The translations under genes were made by a program, and so were the position numbers. Below are positions 1-6,519 of a DNA stretch of 30,643 bases, one piece after another. Each line of letters begins with the position of its first letter. Within the stretch, counting starts at the first letter, position 1. Under the pieces are notes generated by a model. It worked only from the letters and a program-made list of their open reading frames with translations. It ran no database searches and had not been told where the DNA came from. The stretch covers positions 1 to 30,643 of the forward strand of contig JAVBLF010000078.1 in the NCBI GenBank assembly GCA_031553675.1, written 5' to 3'. Source of the DNA: JAVBLF01 sp031553675 (lineage in GTDB: Bacteria > Bacillota > Clostridia > Christensenellales > CALWSW01).

Positions 1-1
1 C

Positions 2-283
2 GCGAACGACGCGCAAAACGATTGGAGTCCGGTCGATGTGGGCATTATGTCGCAGACGATCGCGCTGGCCGCACAATCGCTTGGCCTGGGGAGCTGCATC
101 ATCGGCTTGATCAAGCCGCTCTTTCACCCCGACGTCAACCCAGCCGCCAAAGACGCCGAAGCCAAATACTACGCGCGTTTCGGCGTGCCCGAAGGCTATC
201 GGATCGGCCTGGCCGTGGCGCTCGGCTACCCGACGAAAGTGCCGGAAGCCCGCCCCCGCGCGGTCAAACTGACCCGCGTCTGA
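2..283 (+). CDS. Nitroreductase family protein, C-terminal fragment
   Basis: The reading frame is open from the first bases of the window and ends at TGA 281-283; the N-terminal half lies outside. The visible 93 residues contain a Gly-rich stretch (SLGLGSCIIG) followed by a 'YRIGLAVALGYP' strand near the end, a pattern typical of the C-terminal half of FMN-dependent nitroreductases (NfsA/NfsB-like fold), where it helps form the flavin site and dimer. Such enzymes reduce nitro-aromatics, quinones or flavins with NAD(P)H in the cytoplasm; the substrate cannot be deduced. The next gene begins about 15 bp downstream with its own ribosome site, so the two are probably co-transcribed. The fold assignment is fairly safe, the function is not. 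Confidence 0.72.
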   Translation, partial: ANDAQNDWSPVDVGIMSQTIALAAQSLGLGSCIIGLIKPLFHPDVNPAAKDAEAKYYARFGVPEGYRIGLAVALGYPTKVPEARPRAVKLTRV

Positions 284-298
284 TCGGAGGCGATTGCG

Positions 299-1015
299 AT
301 CCGTATCACCTATTTGGGAAACAGCGGGTGGCGCGTCACCATCGGCGATCAAATCCTGGTCTTTGACGACATCAGCCGCGGGCGTTTCGACGACCGTGAA
401 GCCCTTCGCGCCGCCAAGCATGTGACCGTTTTCGCCAGCCATGCGCACGGCGATCACTTCGACTCCGGCATTTTGGAGCGCTATGCATGCTACGAGAATG
501 CGTGTTTCGTGCTCAGTGATGACATCACCGCACAAGCGAACTGGCCGCTGGAACGCATAGCCTTCCTACGGGAGGGCGAAAACAGTTTGCTAGGTGACCT
601 CGCGATCCACGCCCACGGCAGCACGGATGAGGGCGTCAGCTTCGACGTGACCGTCGGCGGCGAGGGCGACGCACTGCGCCTCTTCCATGCGGGCGATCTT
701 AACGACTGGCACTGGCTGGAAGAAAACGATCCGGCTTGGACGGCCTCCCAAGCGGAAGCATTCGCCCGCATCTTGGGCGGCATTCCGGCTGATCCGGCGA
801 TCGACGTCGCGTTTTTCCCCGTCGATCCCCGGATGGGACGTGATCATGAGCGCGGCGCCCTGCAATTCACAAAGGCGCTCCGGCCGCGCGCATTCGTGCC
901 GATGCACTTTGGGGCACACTTTGTCCCGCCGCAGGGATTTTGCGAGCGGATGGCCCCATGGACGCGGGTCATTTGCCCCGGCGAAGCGGGGGAGACGATC
1001 GCCGTTTCGCGCTGA
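299..1015 (+). CDS. MBL-fold metal-dependent hydrolase
   Basis: A 238-residue metallo-beta-lactamase-fold protein. The metal-binding signature H-A-H-G-D-H lies at residues 48-53, a further metal-ligand Asp probably in HAGDLNDWHW, and a late histidine in PMHFGAHF near the C terminus. Family members hydrolyse esters, lactones, phosphodiesters or act on nucleic acids; nothing here fixes the substrate. Start choice is unusual: the family usually opens with a strand like M-R-I-T-Y-L-G-N-S-G, and the sequence encodes I-R-I-T-Y-L-G-N-S-G from an ATC at 299, eight bases after GGAGG (286-290). The first conventional start in frame is TTG at 314, which would cut the first strand and has no ribosome site. 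I favour the ATC (or ATT 293); a TTG 314 start remains possible. A rho-independent terminator follows. Confidence 0.8.
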   Translation: MRITYLGNSGWRVTIGDQILVFDDISRGRFDDREALRAAKHVTVFASHAHGDHFDSGILERYACYENACFVLSDDITAQANWPLERIAFLREGENSLLGDLAIHAHGSTDEGVSFDVTVGGEGDALRLFHAGDLNDWHWLEENDPAWTASQAEAFARILGGIPADPAIDVAFFPVDPRMGRDHERGALQFTKALRPRAFVPMHFGAHFVPPQGFCERMAPWTRVICPGEAGETIAVSR

Positions 1016-1046
1016 CTAAGCCAAACAGCACGCATAACACATAAGG

Positions 1047-1074
1047 AAAAGCGCTGCCCGAGGGCAGCGCTTTT
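1047..1074. terminator. Bidirectional rho-independent terminator
   Basis: A perfect hairpin: GCGCTGCC (1051-1058), tetraloop CGAG, GGCAGCGC (1063-1070), extended by A4 before and T4 after. It sits between the convergent MBL-fold gene and the sorted repeat protein and can serve both. Confidence 0.85.
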
Positions 1075-1125
1075 GCGTTTCAGCTTGTACAATTGCGAAT
1101 GGCCTGCTGGCCAGCGCGAACGAAA

Positions 1126-1656
1126 TTACTTCGTGGCGCGGCGACGAAGGACGACGACGGCGCCAACAGCGGCGAAGCCGACGATCATCGGGAGCAGGGA
1201 AGCATTGAAGTCGCCCGTAGCGGGAACTTCGCGCACGGTGCGAACCGTGGTCGTTTCCTGAACGACGGGGGTGTCTTCTTCGACGGTGGTGTCTTCTTCG
1301 ACAGCGGTGTCTTCTTCGACGGTGGCATCTTCTTCGACGGCGGTGTCTTCTTCGACAGTCGCTTCGTCTTCGGTGACTTCGGCTTCGTCAACGGCTTCCG
1401 CTTCGTCAACGGCTTCAGCTTCGTCAACGGCTTCGCCTTCGTCGATCGCTTCCGCTTCGTCAACAGCGGTGTCGGGCGCTTCAGCAGTTTCGTCAACGGC
1501 GGTGGTATCGTCGGCTGCCGTCGTGGTCACATCGGCCGCATCGCTCGCAGCGGGGTCGTTGTCGTTCGCAAATGCCGACATGCAAAGAACCATCATCAAC
1601 ACAGTAACGATGGCTAACATTTGGATGAGGGAACGACGGAACTTTTTCTGAGACAT
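1126..1656 (-). CDS. Secreted acidic repeat protein with VPATG sortase-type C-terminal tail
   Basis: 176 residues. Residues 1-30 form a signal peptide (basic MSQKKFRR, hydrophobic core, cleavage after A-F-A). Residues about 45-130 are low-complexity and strongly acidic: first VDEAEA-type repeats, then VEEDT/VEEDA-type repeats, with almost no basic residues. Near the end comes V-P-A-T-G-D (144-149), a hydrophobic segment (153-170) and RRRATK. That order matches a cell-wall sorting signal (LPxTG family) with Val in place of Leu, so the protein is probably anchored to peptidoglycan or held in the membrane as an acidic stalk or coat. No enzymatic domain is present. The start is set by AAGGAGG just upstream of the ATG and a clear promoter 40-70 bp further up. 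The function is unknown; the substrate of a sortase is an inference, since no sortase gene is in view. Confidence 0.8.
   Translation of the reverse strand: MSQKKFRRSLIQMLAIVTVLMMVLCMSAFANDNDPAASDAADVTTTAADDTTAVDETAEAPDTAVDEAEAIDEGEAVDEAEAVDEAEAVDEAEVTEDEATVEEDTAVEEDATVEEDTAVEEDTTVEEDTPVVQETTTVRTVREVPATGDFNASLLPMIVGFAAVGAVVVLRRRATK
1268..1375. repeat. In-frame tandem repeat, about 18-bp unit (VEEDTA-type)
   Basis: On the plus strand units of the form GTCTTCTTCGACGGTGGT recur about six times with small changes. They encode the Val-Glu-Glu-Asp-Thr/Ala hexapeptides of the minus-strand protein. Copy number of such arrays usually varies between strains. Confidence 0.8.
1376..1480. repeat. In-frame tandem repeat, about 18-bp unit (VDEAEA-type)
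   Basis: Units of the form TTCGTCAACGGCTTCCGC recur about five times and encode the Val-Asp-Glu-Ala-Glu-Ala hexapeptides. The array abuts the VEEDT array and is a different repeat, suggesting two separate expansion events in the same gene. Confidence 0.75.
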
Positions 1657-1694
1657 AGCAAATTCCTCCTTGGTGTTAAGTACTAAACACCCAT

Positions 1695-1723
1695 ATTATA
1701 CGACACACGGTATGGTTCTGCAA
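1695..1723 (-). promoter_or_regulatory. Sigma-A-type promoter of the acidic repeat protein
   Basis: Read on the minus strand: -35 TTGCAG (1723-1718), 17-bp spacer, perfect -10 TATAAT (1700-1695). Transcription would begin about 30 bp before the AAGGAGG site of the gene ending at 1126. Confidence 0.7.
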
Positions 1724-1836
1724 GCGACGATTGACTTATCTGCCATGATTTTCGAGAAGATCCAGAATTGAACCAGGGAAAATCATCCTGAAAAAATTGC
1801 ATTACGATGACTTAAAATGCATGATTACAACATGAT

Positions 1837-1850
1837 GACACAATTGTGTC
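1837..1850. promoter_or_regulatory. Perfect 14-bp palindrome, possible operator
   Basis: GACACAATTGTGTC is a perfect dyad in an AT-rich stretch of the 384-bp gap between the repeat protein (minus) and cwlJ (plus). The rest of the gap holds the two promoters listed separately, and I see no gene in it. The regulator is unknown; a chance palindrome is possible. Confidence 0.3.
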
Positions 1851-1916
1851 CAAAACGCATACTTTTTACGGCGTTTGCCTCTCCGCGATTCTCGCGCCTC
1901 TCCAGCGCCCGGCTCG

Positions 1917-1945
1917 AACCGTTGGGCGGCCCGAAACATACGATA
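1917..1945 (+). promoter_or_regulatory. Sigma-K/sigma-E-like mother-cell promoter upstream of cwlJ
   Basis: AACC (1917-1920), exactly 16 bp, then CATACGATA (1937-1945). This fits the Bacillus sigma-K consensus (mACm, N16-17, CATAnnnTA); the -10 also resembles that of sigma-E. It lies about 95 bp before cwlJ, a gene transcribed in the mother cell in Bacillus. The consensus match is seen; use by sigma-K is inferred. Confidence 0.55.
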
Positions 1946-1952
1946 AGAGTGT

Positions 1953-2019
1953 CTGACAAAGCGCATGTTGCGGCTTGCGCGCCGACGCGACCGACGCAAA
2001 CCCCAAGGCGCTTTGTCGG
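1953..2019 (+). promoter_or_regulatory. Structured 5' leader of cwlJ (long stem-loop)
   Basis: CTGACAAAGCGC (1953-1964) pairs with GCGCTTTGTCGG (2008-2019), 12 bp with one G-U pair, enclosing 43 nt that can form a smaller inner stem (TTGCG with CGCAA). The structure begins close to the expected transcript start and ends 12 nt before the AGGAG site of cwlJ. No U-run follows, so it is not a terminator. It may stabilise the mRNA or control translation. Confidence 0.45.
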
Positions 2020-2040
2020 AAACTCAACTTCAGGAGTGTG

Positions 2041-2472
2041 ATGAAGATGGCCTTTACAGATCGCGAGCTCTTTGCCCGCCTCATTCGGTGCGAGGCCGAA
2101 GGGGAGGGCGAAGCCGGCATGCGTGGTGTGGCCTCGGTTGTCATGAACCGCGTCAACGCGTCCGGTGGCGAATACCTTCGGGTCGGGCAGGGGAGTTTGC
2201 GCCGCATCATCGAGCAACCCGGGCAGTTTACCTGCATGGCGAGCTCCGTGCGCAGCGTGTGGAGCAATCCGCCCGAGGGCATCCACTACGAGATCGCCGA
2301 CTGGGCGATGGCGGGCGGTACGCTCAACGCGGTCGACAACAGCCTTTGGTTTATGAACCCCTTCCGACCGAAATGCCCCGGCATCTTTCCTTACAACGGG
2401 TCGGGTTCGGTCCACAACCGAATCAACGACCATTGCTACTACGTTCCAACCGCCAAATACGCACAGACATAA
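2041..2472 (+). CDS. cwlJ: Spore cortex-lytic / cell wall hydrolase CwlJ
   Basis: 143 residues, close to the usual CwlJ size of about 142. It is a SleB-type Hydrolase_2 domain: E-A-E-G-E-G-E-A-G-M (residues about 17-26) carries the acidic residues of the active site, followed by ASVVMNRVN, then SLWFMNPF and HCYYVPTAKY, all features of the CwlJ branch. CwlJ sits in the spore coat and degrades cortex peptidoglycan at germination, especially when triggered by calcium-dipicolinate. The protein lacks a signal peptide, as CwlJ does, because it is made in the mother cell. Identity is strengthened by the next gene, gerQ, the known partner needed for CwlJ localisation. The start is ATG 2041 with AGGAG four bases upstream; ATG 2047 is a close alternative. 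Confidence 0.92.
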   Translation: MKMAFTDRELFARLIRCEAEGEGEAGMRGVASVVMNRVNASGGEYLRVGQGSLRRIIEQPGQFTCMASSVRSVWSNPPEGIHYEIADWAMAGGTLNAVDNSLWFMNPFRPKCPGIFPYNGSGSVHNRINDHCYYVPTAKYAQT

Positions 2473-2518
2473 GCCCACGAGGCACAACTCTTTCGCGCAA
2501 CGACATAAGGAGGAACCC

Positions 2519-2905
2519 ATGAACATGCAGCCCATGCAACCCCAATCCGGCGTCATGCCCTACCAGCAGACGCCCTCGATGGAATTCGACTCGATGACGC
2601 CCCCGATGCAGCCCACGCAGCCCATGAATTCCCGCCCGCCCGAGAGCGTCGAAAATACCTACTTTACCGCTGGATTCCTTCGGACGCAGATCGGCAAGCT
2701 CGTGCGCGTCGAGTTTCTGATCGGCACGAACACGACCAACGACCGCGTCGGACGCTTGATCGGCGTAGGCGCGAGCTACATTTTGCTCGAGTCCTACGAC
2801 CGCACCTCGACCATCATGTGCGACATCTACTCGATCAAATTCGTGACCATCCTCAACGAAGGGTCGATTCGCGCGGCCGAAATGACCGCCTTGTACGCGA
2901 CCTAA
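2519..2905 (+). CDS. gerQ: Spore coat protein GerQ
   Basis: 128 residues. The first 45 are low-complexity, rich in Met, Gln and Pro; the rest is a compact conserved domain (YIEN-like start S-V-E-N-T-Y, then IGKLVRVEFLIG and ILLESYDRTSTIMCDIYSIKFVTI) characteristic of GerQ (YwdL). In Bacillus GerQ is an inner-coat protein, cross-linked by transglutaminase late in sporulation, and is required for CwlJ to reach or stay in the coat. Here it follows cwlJ by 46 bp and has AAGGAGG five bases before the ATG, so both are probably on one mother-cell transcript. The Gln-rich tail fits transglutaminase cross-linking. A terminator hairpin follows. Confidence 0.93.
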   Translation: MNMQPMQPQSGVMPYQQTPSMEFDSMTPPMQPTQPMNSRPPESVENTYFTAGFLRTQIGKLVRVEFLIGTNTTNDRVGRLIGVGASYILLESYDRTSTIMCDIYSIKFVTILNEGSIRAAEMTALYAT

Positions 2906-2931
2906 GCAATTTCCAGCGCGAACCCAGCCGG

Positions 2932-2958
2932 AAGAAGTGGCCAAACGGCCACTTCTTT
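2932..2958 (+). terminator. Rho-independent terminator after gerQ
   Basis: AAGAAGTGGCC (2932-2942), loop AAAC, GGCCACTTCTT (2947-2957), then T. An 11-bp perfect stem with a short T-run ends the cwlJ-gerQ unit. Confidence 0.8.
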
Positions 2959-3087
2959 GCGTTGGAGCGATTCCACGAAATTTCATTTCATGCGTAAATG
3001 GCTTCCATCCAAGCACAGCGTTTCCTGGGGACCGCAAGAACACTGACTTGGCGGCATGTGACATGTCGCGTCTGTCGGAAAAAAGAC

Positions 3088-3116
3088 TGCACAAATGGAC
3101 GAGAAGACGATATAAT
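3088..3116 (+). promoter_or_regulatory. Promoter of the ptb-ior-buk operon
   Basis: TGCACA (3088-3093, four of six -35 positions), 17-bp spacer, perfect TATAAT (3111-3116). The -10 overlaps an in-frame ATG at 3115, so that ATG cannot be on the transcript; this supports the GTG at 3142 as the ptb start. Confidence 0.6.
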
Positions 3117-3141
3117 GAGGAAAAACGAAAGGGGCAAAGCT

Positions 3142-4050
3142 GTGGTCCACAAGAATTTCGAAGACATGTTGAACATGGTTACCGTCGGCGAAAAGAAGAC
3201 GGTCGCGGTCGCCTGCGCACACGACGCGCACGCTCTCGAAGCCGTGCTCGAGGCACACAAGCAGGGCCTTGTCGATTACCGCCTTGTGGGGAAGGTCGCC
3301 AGGATCCTGGAGCTCGGGAAGGAACTGGGCTACGAAATCGAGGCGGGCTGTACGGTCGAAGCCGACGACGACGTGGACGCCGCCCAAAAGGCCGTCGCGC
3401 TCATCCGCGACAAATCGGCCGACTTTTTGATGAAGGGCAAGCTCGAAACCGCGACCATGATGCGCGCCGTACTCGACAAAGAACGCGGCATCCGCACGGA
3501 CAGCACCATGTCGCACCTGGCCATCCTGGAGCTACCCAGCTACCACAAACTCATCGCCGTGACGGACGGCGGCATGATCCCCTATCCGACCTTTGAACAG
3601 AAAAAGATGATCCTGCAAAATGCGGTCGCTTTTTTCCGCGGCATGGGCTATGAATCGCCCAAGGTCGCCTGCTTGGCCGCGGTCGAGACCGTCACGCCCA
3701 AGATGCCCGAGACCGAGGACGCCAAAGCCCTCAAAGACTTGGCGCTCGCGGGCGCATTTGGTTCCTGCGTCGTCGAAGGGCCGATCTCCTACGACTTGAC
3801 GATGAGCAAAGAATCGGCGGGGATCAAGGGCTTTGACAGCCCCGTCACCGAGGACGCCGACATCCTCCTCGTTCCGATGATCGCGGCGGGCAACATGCTT
3901 TCCAAATGCATGACCTACTCGGCAGGCGCCAAGATGGCCGGCTGCATCCTCGGCGCACAGGTTCCGATCGTATTGACGTCGCGCGGCGCCACGGCCGAAG
4001 AAAAGCACCTGTCGCTTTTGATGGCGGCTGCCTCCGCGTCGAAGCGGTAA
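3142..4050 (+). CDS. ptb: Phosphate butyryltransferase
   Basis: 302 residues, the usual size for Ptb of the phosphate acetyl/butyryltransferase family. It moves an acyl group from CoA to phosphate (butyryl-CoA or branched/aryl-acyl-CoA to acyl phosphate) in the cytoplasm. Conserved stretches visible: KKTVAVACAHD at the N terminus, DFLMKGKLETATMMRAVL, TMSHLAILE, VTDGGMIPYP, CVVEGPISYDL and VPIVLTSRGAT near the end. The GTG start at 3142 follows AAAGGGG (3129-3134 region) by seven bases; longer versions from upstream ATGs would run over the promoter. It is the first gene of an operon with iorAB and buk, so the natural substrate may be aryl- or branched-acyl-CoA rather than butyryl-CoA alone. 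Confidence 0.92.
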   Translation: MVHKNFEDMLNMVTVGEKKTVAVACAHDAHALEAVLEAHKQGLVDYRLVGKVARILELGKELGYEIEAGCTVEADDDVDAAQKAVALIRDKSADFLMKGKLETATMMRAVLDKERGIRTDSTMSHLAILELPSYHKLIAVTDGGMIPYPTFEQKKMILQNAVAFFRGMGYESPKVACLAAVETVTPKMPETEDAKALKDLALAGAFGSCVVEGPISYDLTMSKESAGIKGFDSPVTEDADILLVPMIAAGNMLSKCMTYSAGAKMAGCILGAQVPIVLTSRGATAEEKHLSLLMAAASASKR

Positions 4051-4156
4051 GGCAAACCGTAAGGCAGTAAGAAGGGGAATTTTCGGCACCCAATCCTTTG
4101 GCACCAAGTCTGTGGTTCTGATGCACTCATTTCAACATACACAAAAGGGGTTAACG

Positions 4157-5932
4157 ATGAAGAAGCTGATGACTGGCAACGAGGCAATCGCCCGCGGCGC
4201 GTATGAAGCGGGTGTCCGGTTCGCGTCCGCGTACCCGGGCACGCCGAGCACGGAAATCCTCGAAAACCTATCGACCTACGACGAAATCTATGCCGAGTGG
4301 GCGCCCAACGAAAAGGTCGCCATGGAAGCGGCGATCGGCGCCTCCATGGGCGGCGCGCGCAGCATGGCGTCGATGAAGCACGTCGGCGTCAACGTCGCGG
4401 CCGACCCGATGTTCACCTTCGCGTACACCGGCGTCAACGGCGGCATGGTATTCGTCTCGGCGGACGAGCCCGGCCAGCACTCCTCGCAGAACGAGCAGGA
4501 CAACCGCAACTACGCTTCGTTCGCGAAGATCCCCATGCTTGAGCCGGCCGACAGCCAGGAATGCAAGGATTTCCTGAAGCTGGGCTTCGAGATCAGCGAG
4601 CAGTTCGACACGCCCGTCATGCTCCGCCCGACGACCCGCGTCTGCCATTCGAAGACGATCGTCGATTGCGTCGATCGCGTTGACGTACCCATCAAACCCT
4701 ATGTCAAAAACGTCCAGAAATACATCACCGTGCCCGCCATCGCCAAAAAGCTGCGCATCAAGGTCGAAGAGCGCATGCACAAACTGGCCGCCTATTCCGA
4801 GGAAACACCCCTCAACCGCGTCGAGTACAACGACAAGGCCATCGGCGTGATCGCTTCGGGCATGTGCTACTATTACGCCAAGGAAGTCTACGGCGACAGC
4901 GTCTCCTACCTGAAGCTGGGCTTCACCTGGCCGCTCCCGATGCAGAAGATCAAATCGTTTTGCGAAAGCGTCGGCAAGGTCATCGTGGTCGAGGAGAACG
5001 ACCCGATCATCGAAACCGCCGTCAAGACCCTGGGCTTCCAGCCGATCGGCAAGGACGTCATCCCGCCCTATGACGAACTCATGCCGAACGTGCTGCGCCA
5101 GGTTCTCCTCGATCAAGCGCTGCCCCTGATCGACTACGCCCGCGACAAAGTTGTGCCCCGCCCGCCGATCCTCTGCGCCGGCTGCCCCCACCGTGGCTTC
5201 TTCTATGAGCTCGGCAAGCGCAAAAACGTCGCCGTCGCCGGCGACATCGGCTGCTATACGCTGGCGTTCGCACCGCCTTACAATGCCATGGACTGCAACA
5301 TCTGCATGGGCGCGAGCTTCTCCAGCGGCCACGGCATGCAAAAGGTGTTCAACATGATCCCGGGCAACGAACAGCGCGTCGTTGCCGTGCTGGGCGACTC
5401 GACCTTCTTCCACACCGGCGTCAACTCGCTGCTCGAAGTGGTCTACAACAACTCGAACACGGTCTGCGTCGTGCTCGACAACCGCATCACCGGCATGACC
5501 GGCCACCAGGAAAACCCGGGCACCGGCTTCAACGCCAAGGGTGAAGTGGCCAGCAAAGCCAACGTCGAAGACGTCGTGCGGGCTTGCGGCATCCAGGACG
5601 TCTACGTCGTCAATCCGAACCATTTGTCGGAAGTCAAAGACGCCCTGGACAAAGCCCTCGCGAGCGATGCGCCGTCCGTGATCATCACGCGCTGGCCCTG
5701 CGTGCTCAAGCGCATGAGCGCCGAAGAAAAGCAGTCCTTCGACAACCCCTTCACGACGAAATGCGCTGTCAACGTCGATACCTGTGTCGGCTGCAAGCTC
5801 TGCATCAAGTCGGGCTGCCCGGCGATCTCCTTCAACAAGGCGATCAAGAAATCGACGATCGACGATGCGCAGTGCGTCGGCTGCGGTGTCTGCGCGCAGA
5901 TCTGCCCGAAACAGGCCATCGAGACGAAGTAA
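4157..5932 (+). CDS. iorA: Indolepyruvate ferredoxin oxidoreductase, alpha subunit
   Basis: 591 residues, typical for IorA. With IorB it oxidatively decarboxylates aryl pyruvates (from Trp, Phe, Tyr) to aryl-acetyl-CoA, reducing ferredoxin. Domains in order: pyrimidine-binding TPP domain (LMTGNEAIARGAYEAG, SAYPGTPSTEI, EWAPNEKVAMEAAIGAS), middle region, then the TPP-binding C-terminal domain with CAGCPHRGFF, GDIGCYT, and the GDSTFFHTGVNSLLE...NNSNTVCVVLDNRI motif for Mg-diphosphate. The end is a two-cluster ferredoxin: CVGCKLCIKSGCP (from residue 543) and CVGCGVCAQICP (from 573). ATG 4157 has AAAAGGGG seven bases upstream. It is separated from ptb by 106 bp in which I see no clear promoter or terminator. 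Confidence 0.95.
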   Translation: MKKLMTGNEAIARGAYEAGVRFASAYPGTPSTEILENLSTYDEIYAEWAPNEKVAMEAAIGASMGGARSMASMKHVGVNVAADPMFTFAYTGVNGGMVFVSADEPGQHSSQNEQDNRNYASFAKIPMLEPADSQECKDFLKLGFEISEQFDTPVMLRPTTRVCHSKTIVDCVDRVDVPIKPYVKNVQKYITVPAIAKKLRIKVEERMHKLAAYSEETPLNRVEYNDKAIGVIASGMCYYYAKEVYGDSVSYLKLGFTWPLPMQKIKSFCESVGKVIVVEENDPIIETAVKTLGFQPIGKDVIPPYDELMPNVLRQVLLDQALPLIDYARDKVVPRPPILCAGCPHRGFFYELGKRKNVAVAGDIGCYTLAFAPPYNAMDCNICMGASFSSGHGMQKVFNMIPGNEQRVVAVLGDSTFFHTGVNSLLEVVYNNSNTVCVVLDNRITGMTGHQENPGTGFNAKGEVASKANVEDVVRACGIQDVYVVNPNHLSEVKDALDKALASDAPSVIITRWPCVLKRMSAEEKQSFDNPFTTKCAVNVDTCVGCKLCIKSGCPAISFNKAIKKSTIDDAQCVGCGVCAQICPKQAIETK

Positions 5933-5946
5933 GGAGGAAGAAGGAT

Positions 5947-6519
5947 ATGACAAAGAGCATTCTGTTGGTGGGCGTCGGCGGCCAGGGCACGATCCTGGCG
6001 AGCAAGCTCCTGACCCTGGGCCTGATGCAGGCCGGTCACGACGTCAAAATGAGCGAAATCCACGGCATGAGCCAGCGCGGTGGGTCGGTATCGTCCCAGG
6101 TGCGCTATGGCGAAGCCGTCATGTCGCCGGTCATCGAGCTGGGCGGCGCCGACATCCTCGTCTCATTCGAAGAGATGGAAGCCTTGCGTTGGCTGGAGTT
6201 TCTCAAGCCGGATGGCCGCGTGATCGTCAACGACTACCGCATCAATCCGATCGGCGTCGTGTCGGGGGCCTTTGAATACCAGGACGGCATCAAAGAAGAC
6301 ATCGCGGCCAAGGTTCCGACGACGGTGTTCAACGCCGCCGAAGAAGCTCAAAAACTCGGCAACCCGCGCGTCATGAACATCATCCTGCTCGGCGCGACGA
6401 TCGAGATGATGGGCCTGGGCGACATCGACTGGGAGACGATCATCAAAGAAAACGTGAAGCCGAACTTCGTCGACATCAACCTCCAGGCGTTGCGCCGCGG
6501 GCGCGAGCTGGCGGCATGA
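5947..6519 (+). CDS. iorB: Indolepyruvate oxidoreductase, beta subunit
   Basis: 190 residues, a POR gamma-type domain (2-oxoacid:acceptor oxidoreductase), the standard partner of IorA. The N terminus carries the nucleotide/CoA-binding loop SILLVGVGGQGTILASKLL; HGMSQRGGSV (about residues 38-47) is the other family hallmark. The subunit pairs with IorA to form the cytoplasmic alpha2beta2 enzyme. It starts 14 bp after iorA with AAGGAGG upstream, and its stop overlaps the next gene's start (ATGA), implying coupled translation of that membrane protein. Confidence 0.94.
   Translation: MTKSILLVGVGGQGTILASKLLTLGLMQAGHDVKMSEIHGMSQRGGSVSSQVRYGEAVMSPVIELGGADILVSFEEMEALRWLEFLKPDGRVIVNDYRINPIGVVSGAFEYQDGIKEDIAAKVPTTVFNAAEEAQKLGNPRVMNIILLGATIEMMGLGDIDWETIIKENVKPNFVDINLQALRRGRELAA

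Noticed and set aside
1268..1480. CRISPR-like array
   Set aside because: The units are contiguous 18-bp in-frame repeats with no unique spacers.
1185..1651. Lys/Pro- or Ser-rich proteins in other frames of the repeat region
   Set aside because: They are by-products of the tandem repeats in the surface-protein gene and lack a ribosome site or a signal peptide.
2998..3141. Longer start for ptb, adding about 48 residues
   Set aside because: The TATAAT at 3111-3116 overlaps the in-frame ATG 3115, so those codons cannot be transcribed from this promoter. GTG 3142 has a ribosome site and matches the family N terminus.
4051..4156. Riboswitch or small RNA between ptb and iorA
   Set aside because: Only short hairpins such as TTGG-CA-CCAA are visible; no known aptamer pattern or terminator.
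4268..5953. Very long open frame on the minus strand opposite iorA (and similar ones opposite buk, the PBP gene and the SH3b genes)
   Set aside because: High GC at the third codon position keeps the opposite strand open. The products are rich in His, Asp, Val and Arg with no known domain, while the plus strand encodes clear families.
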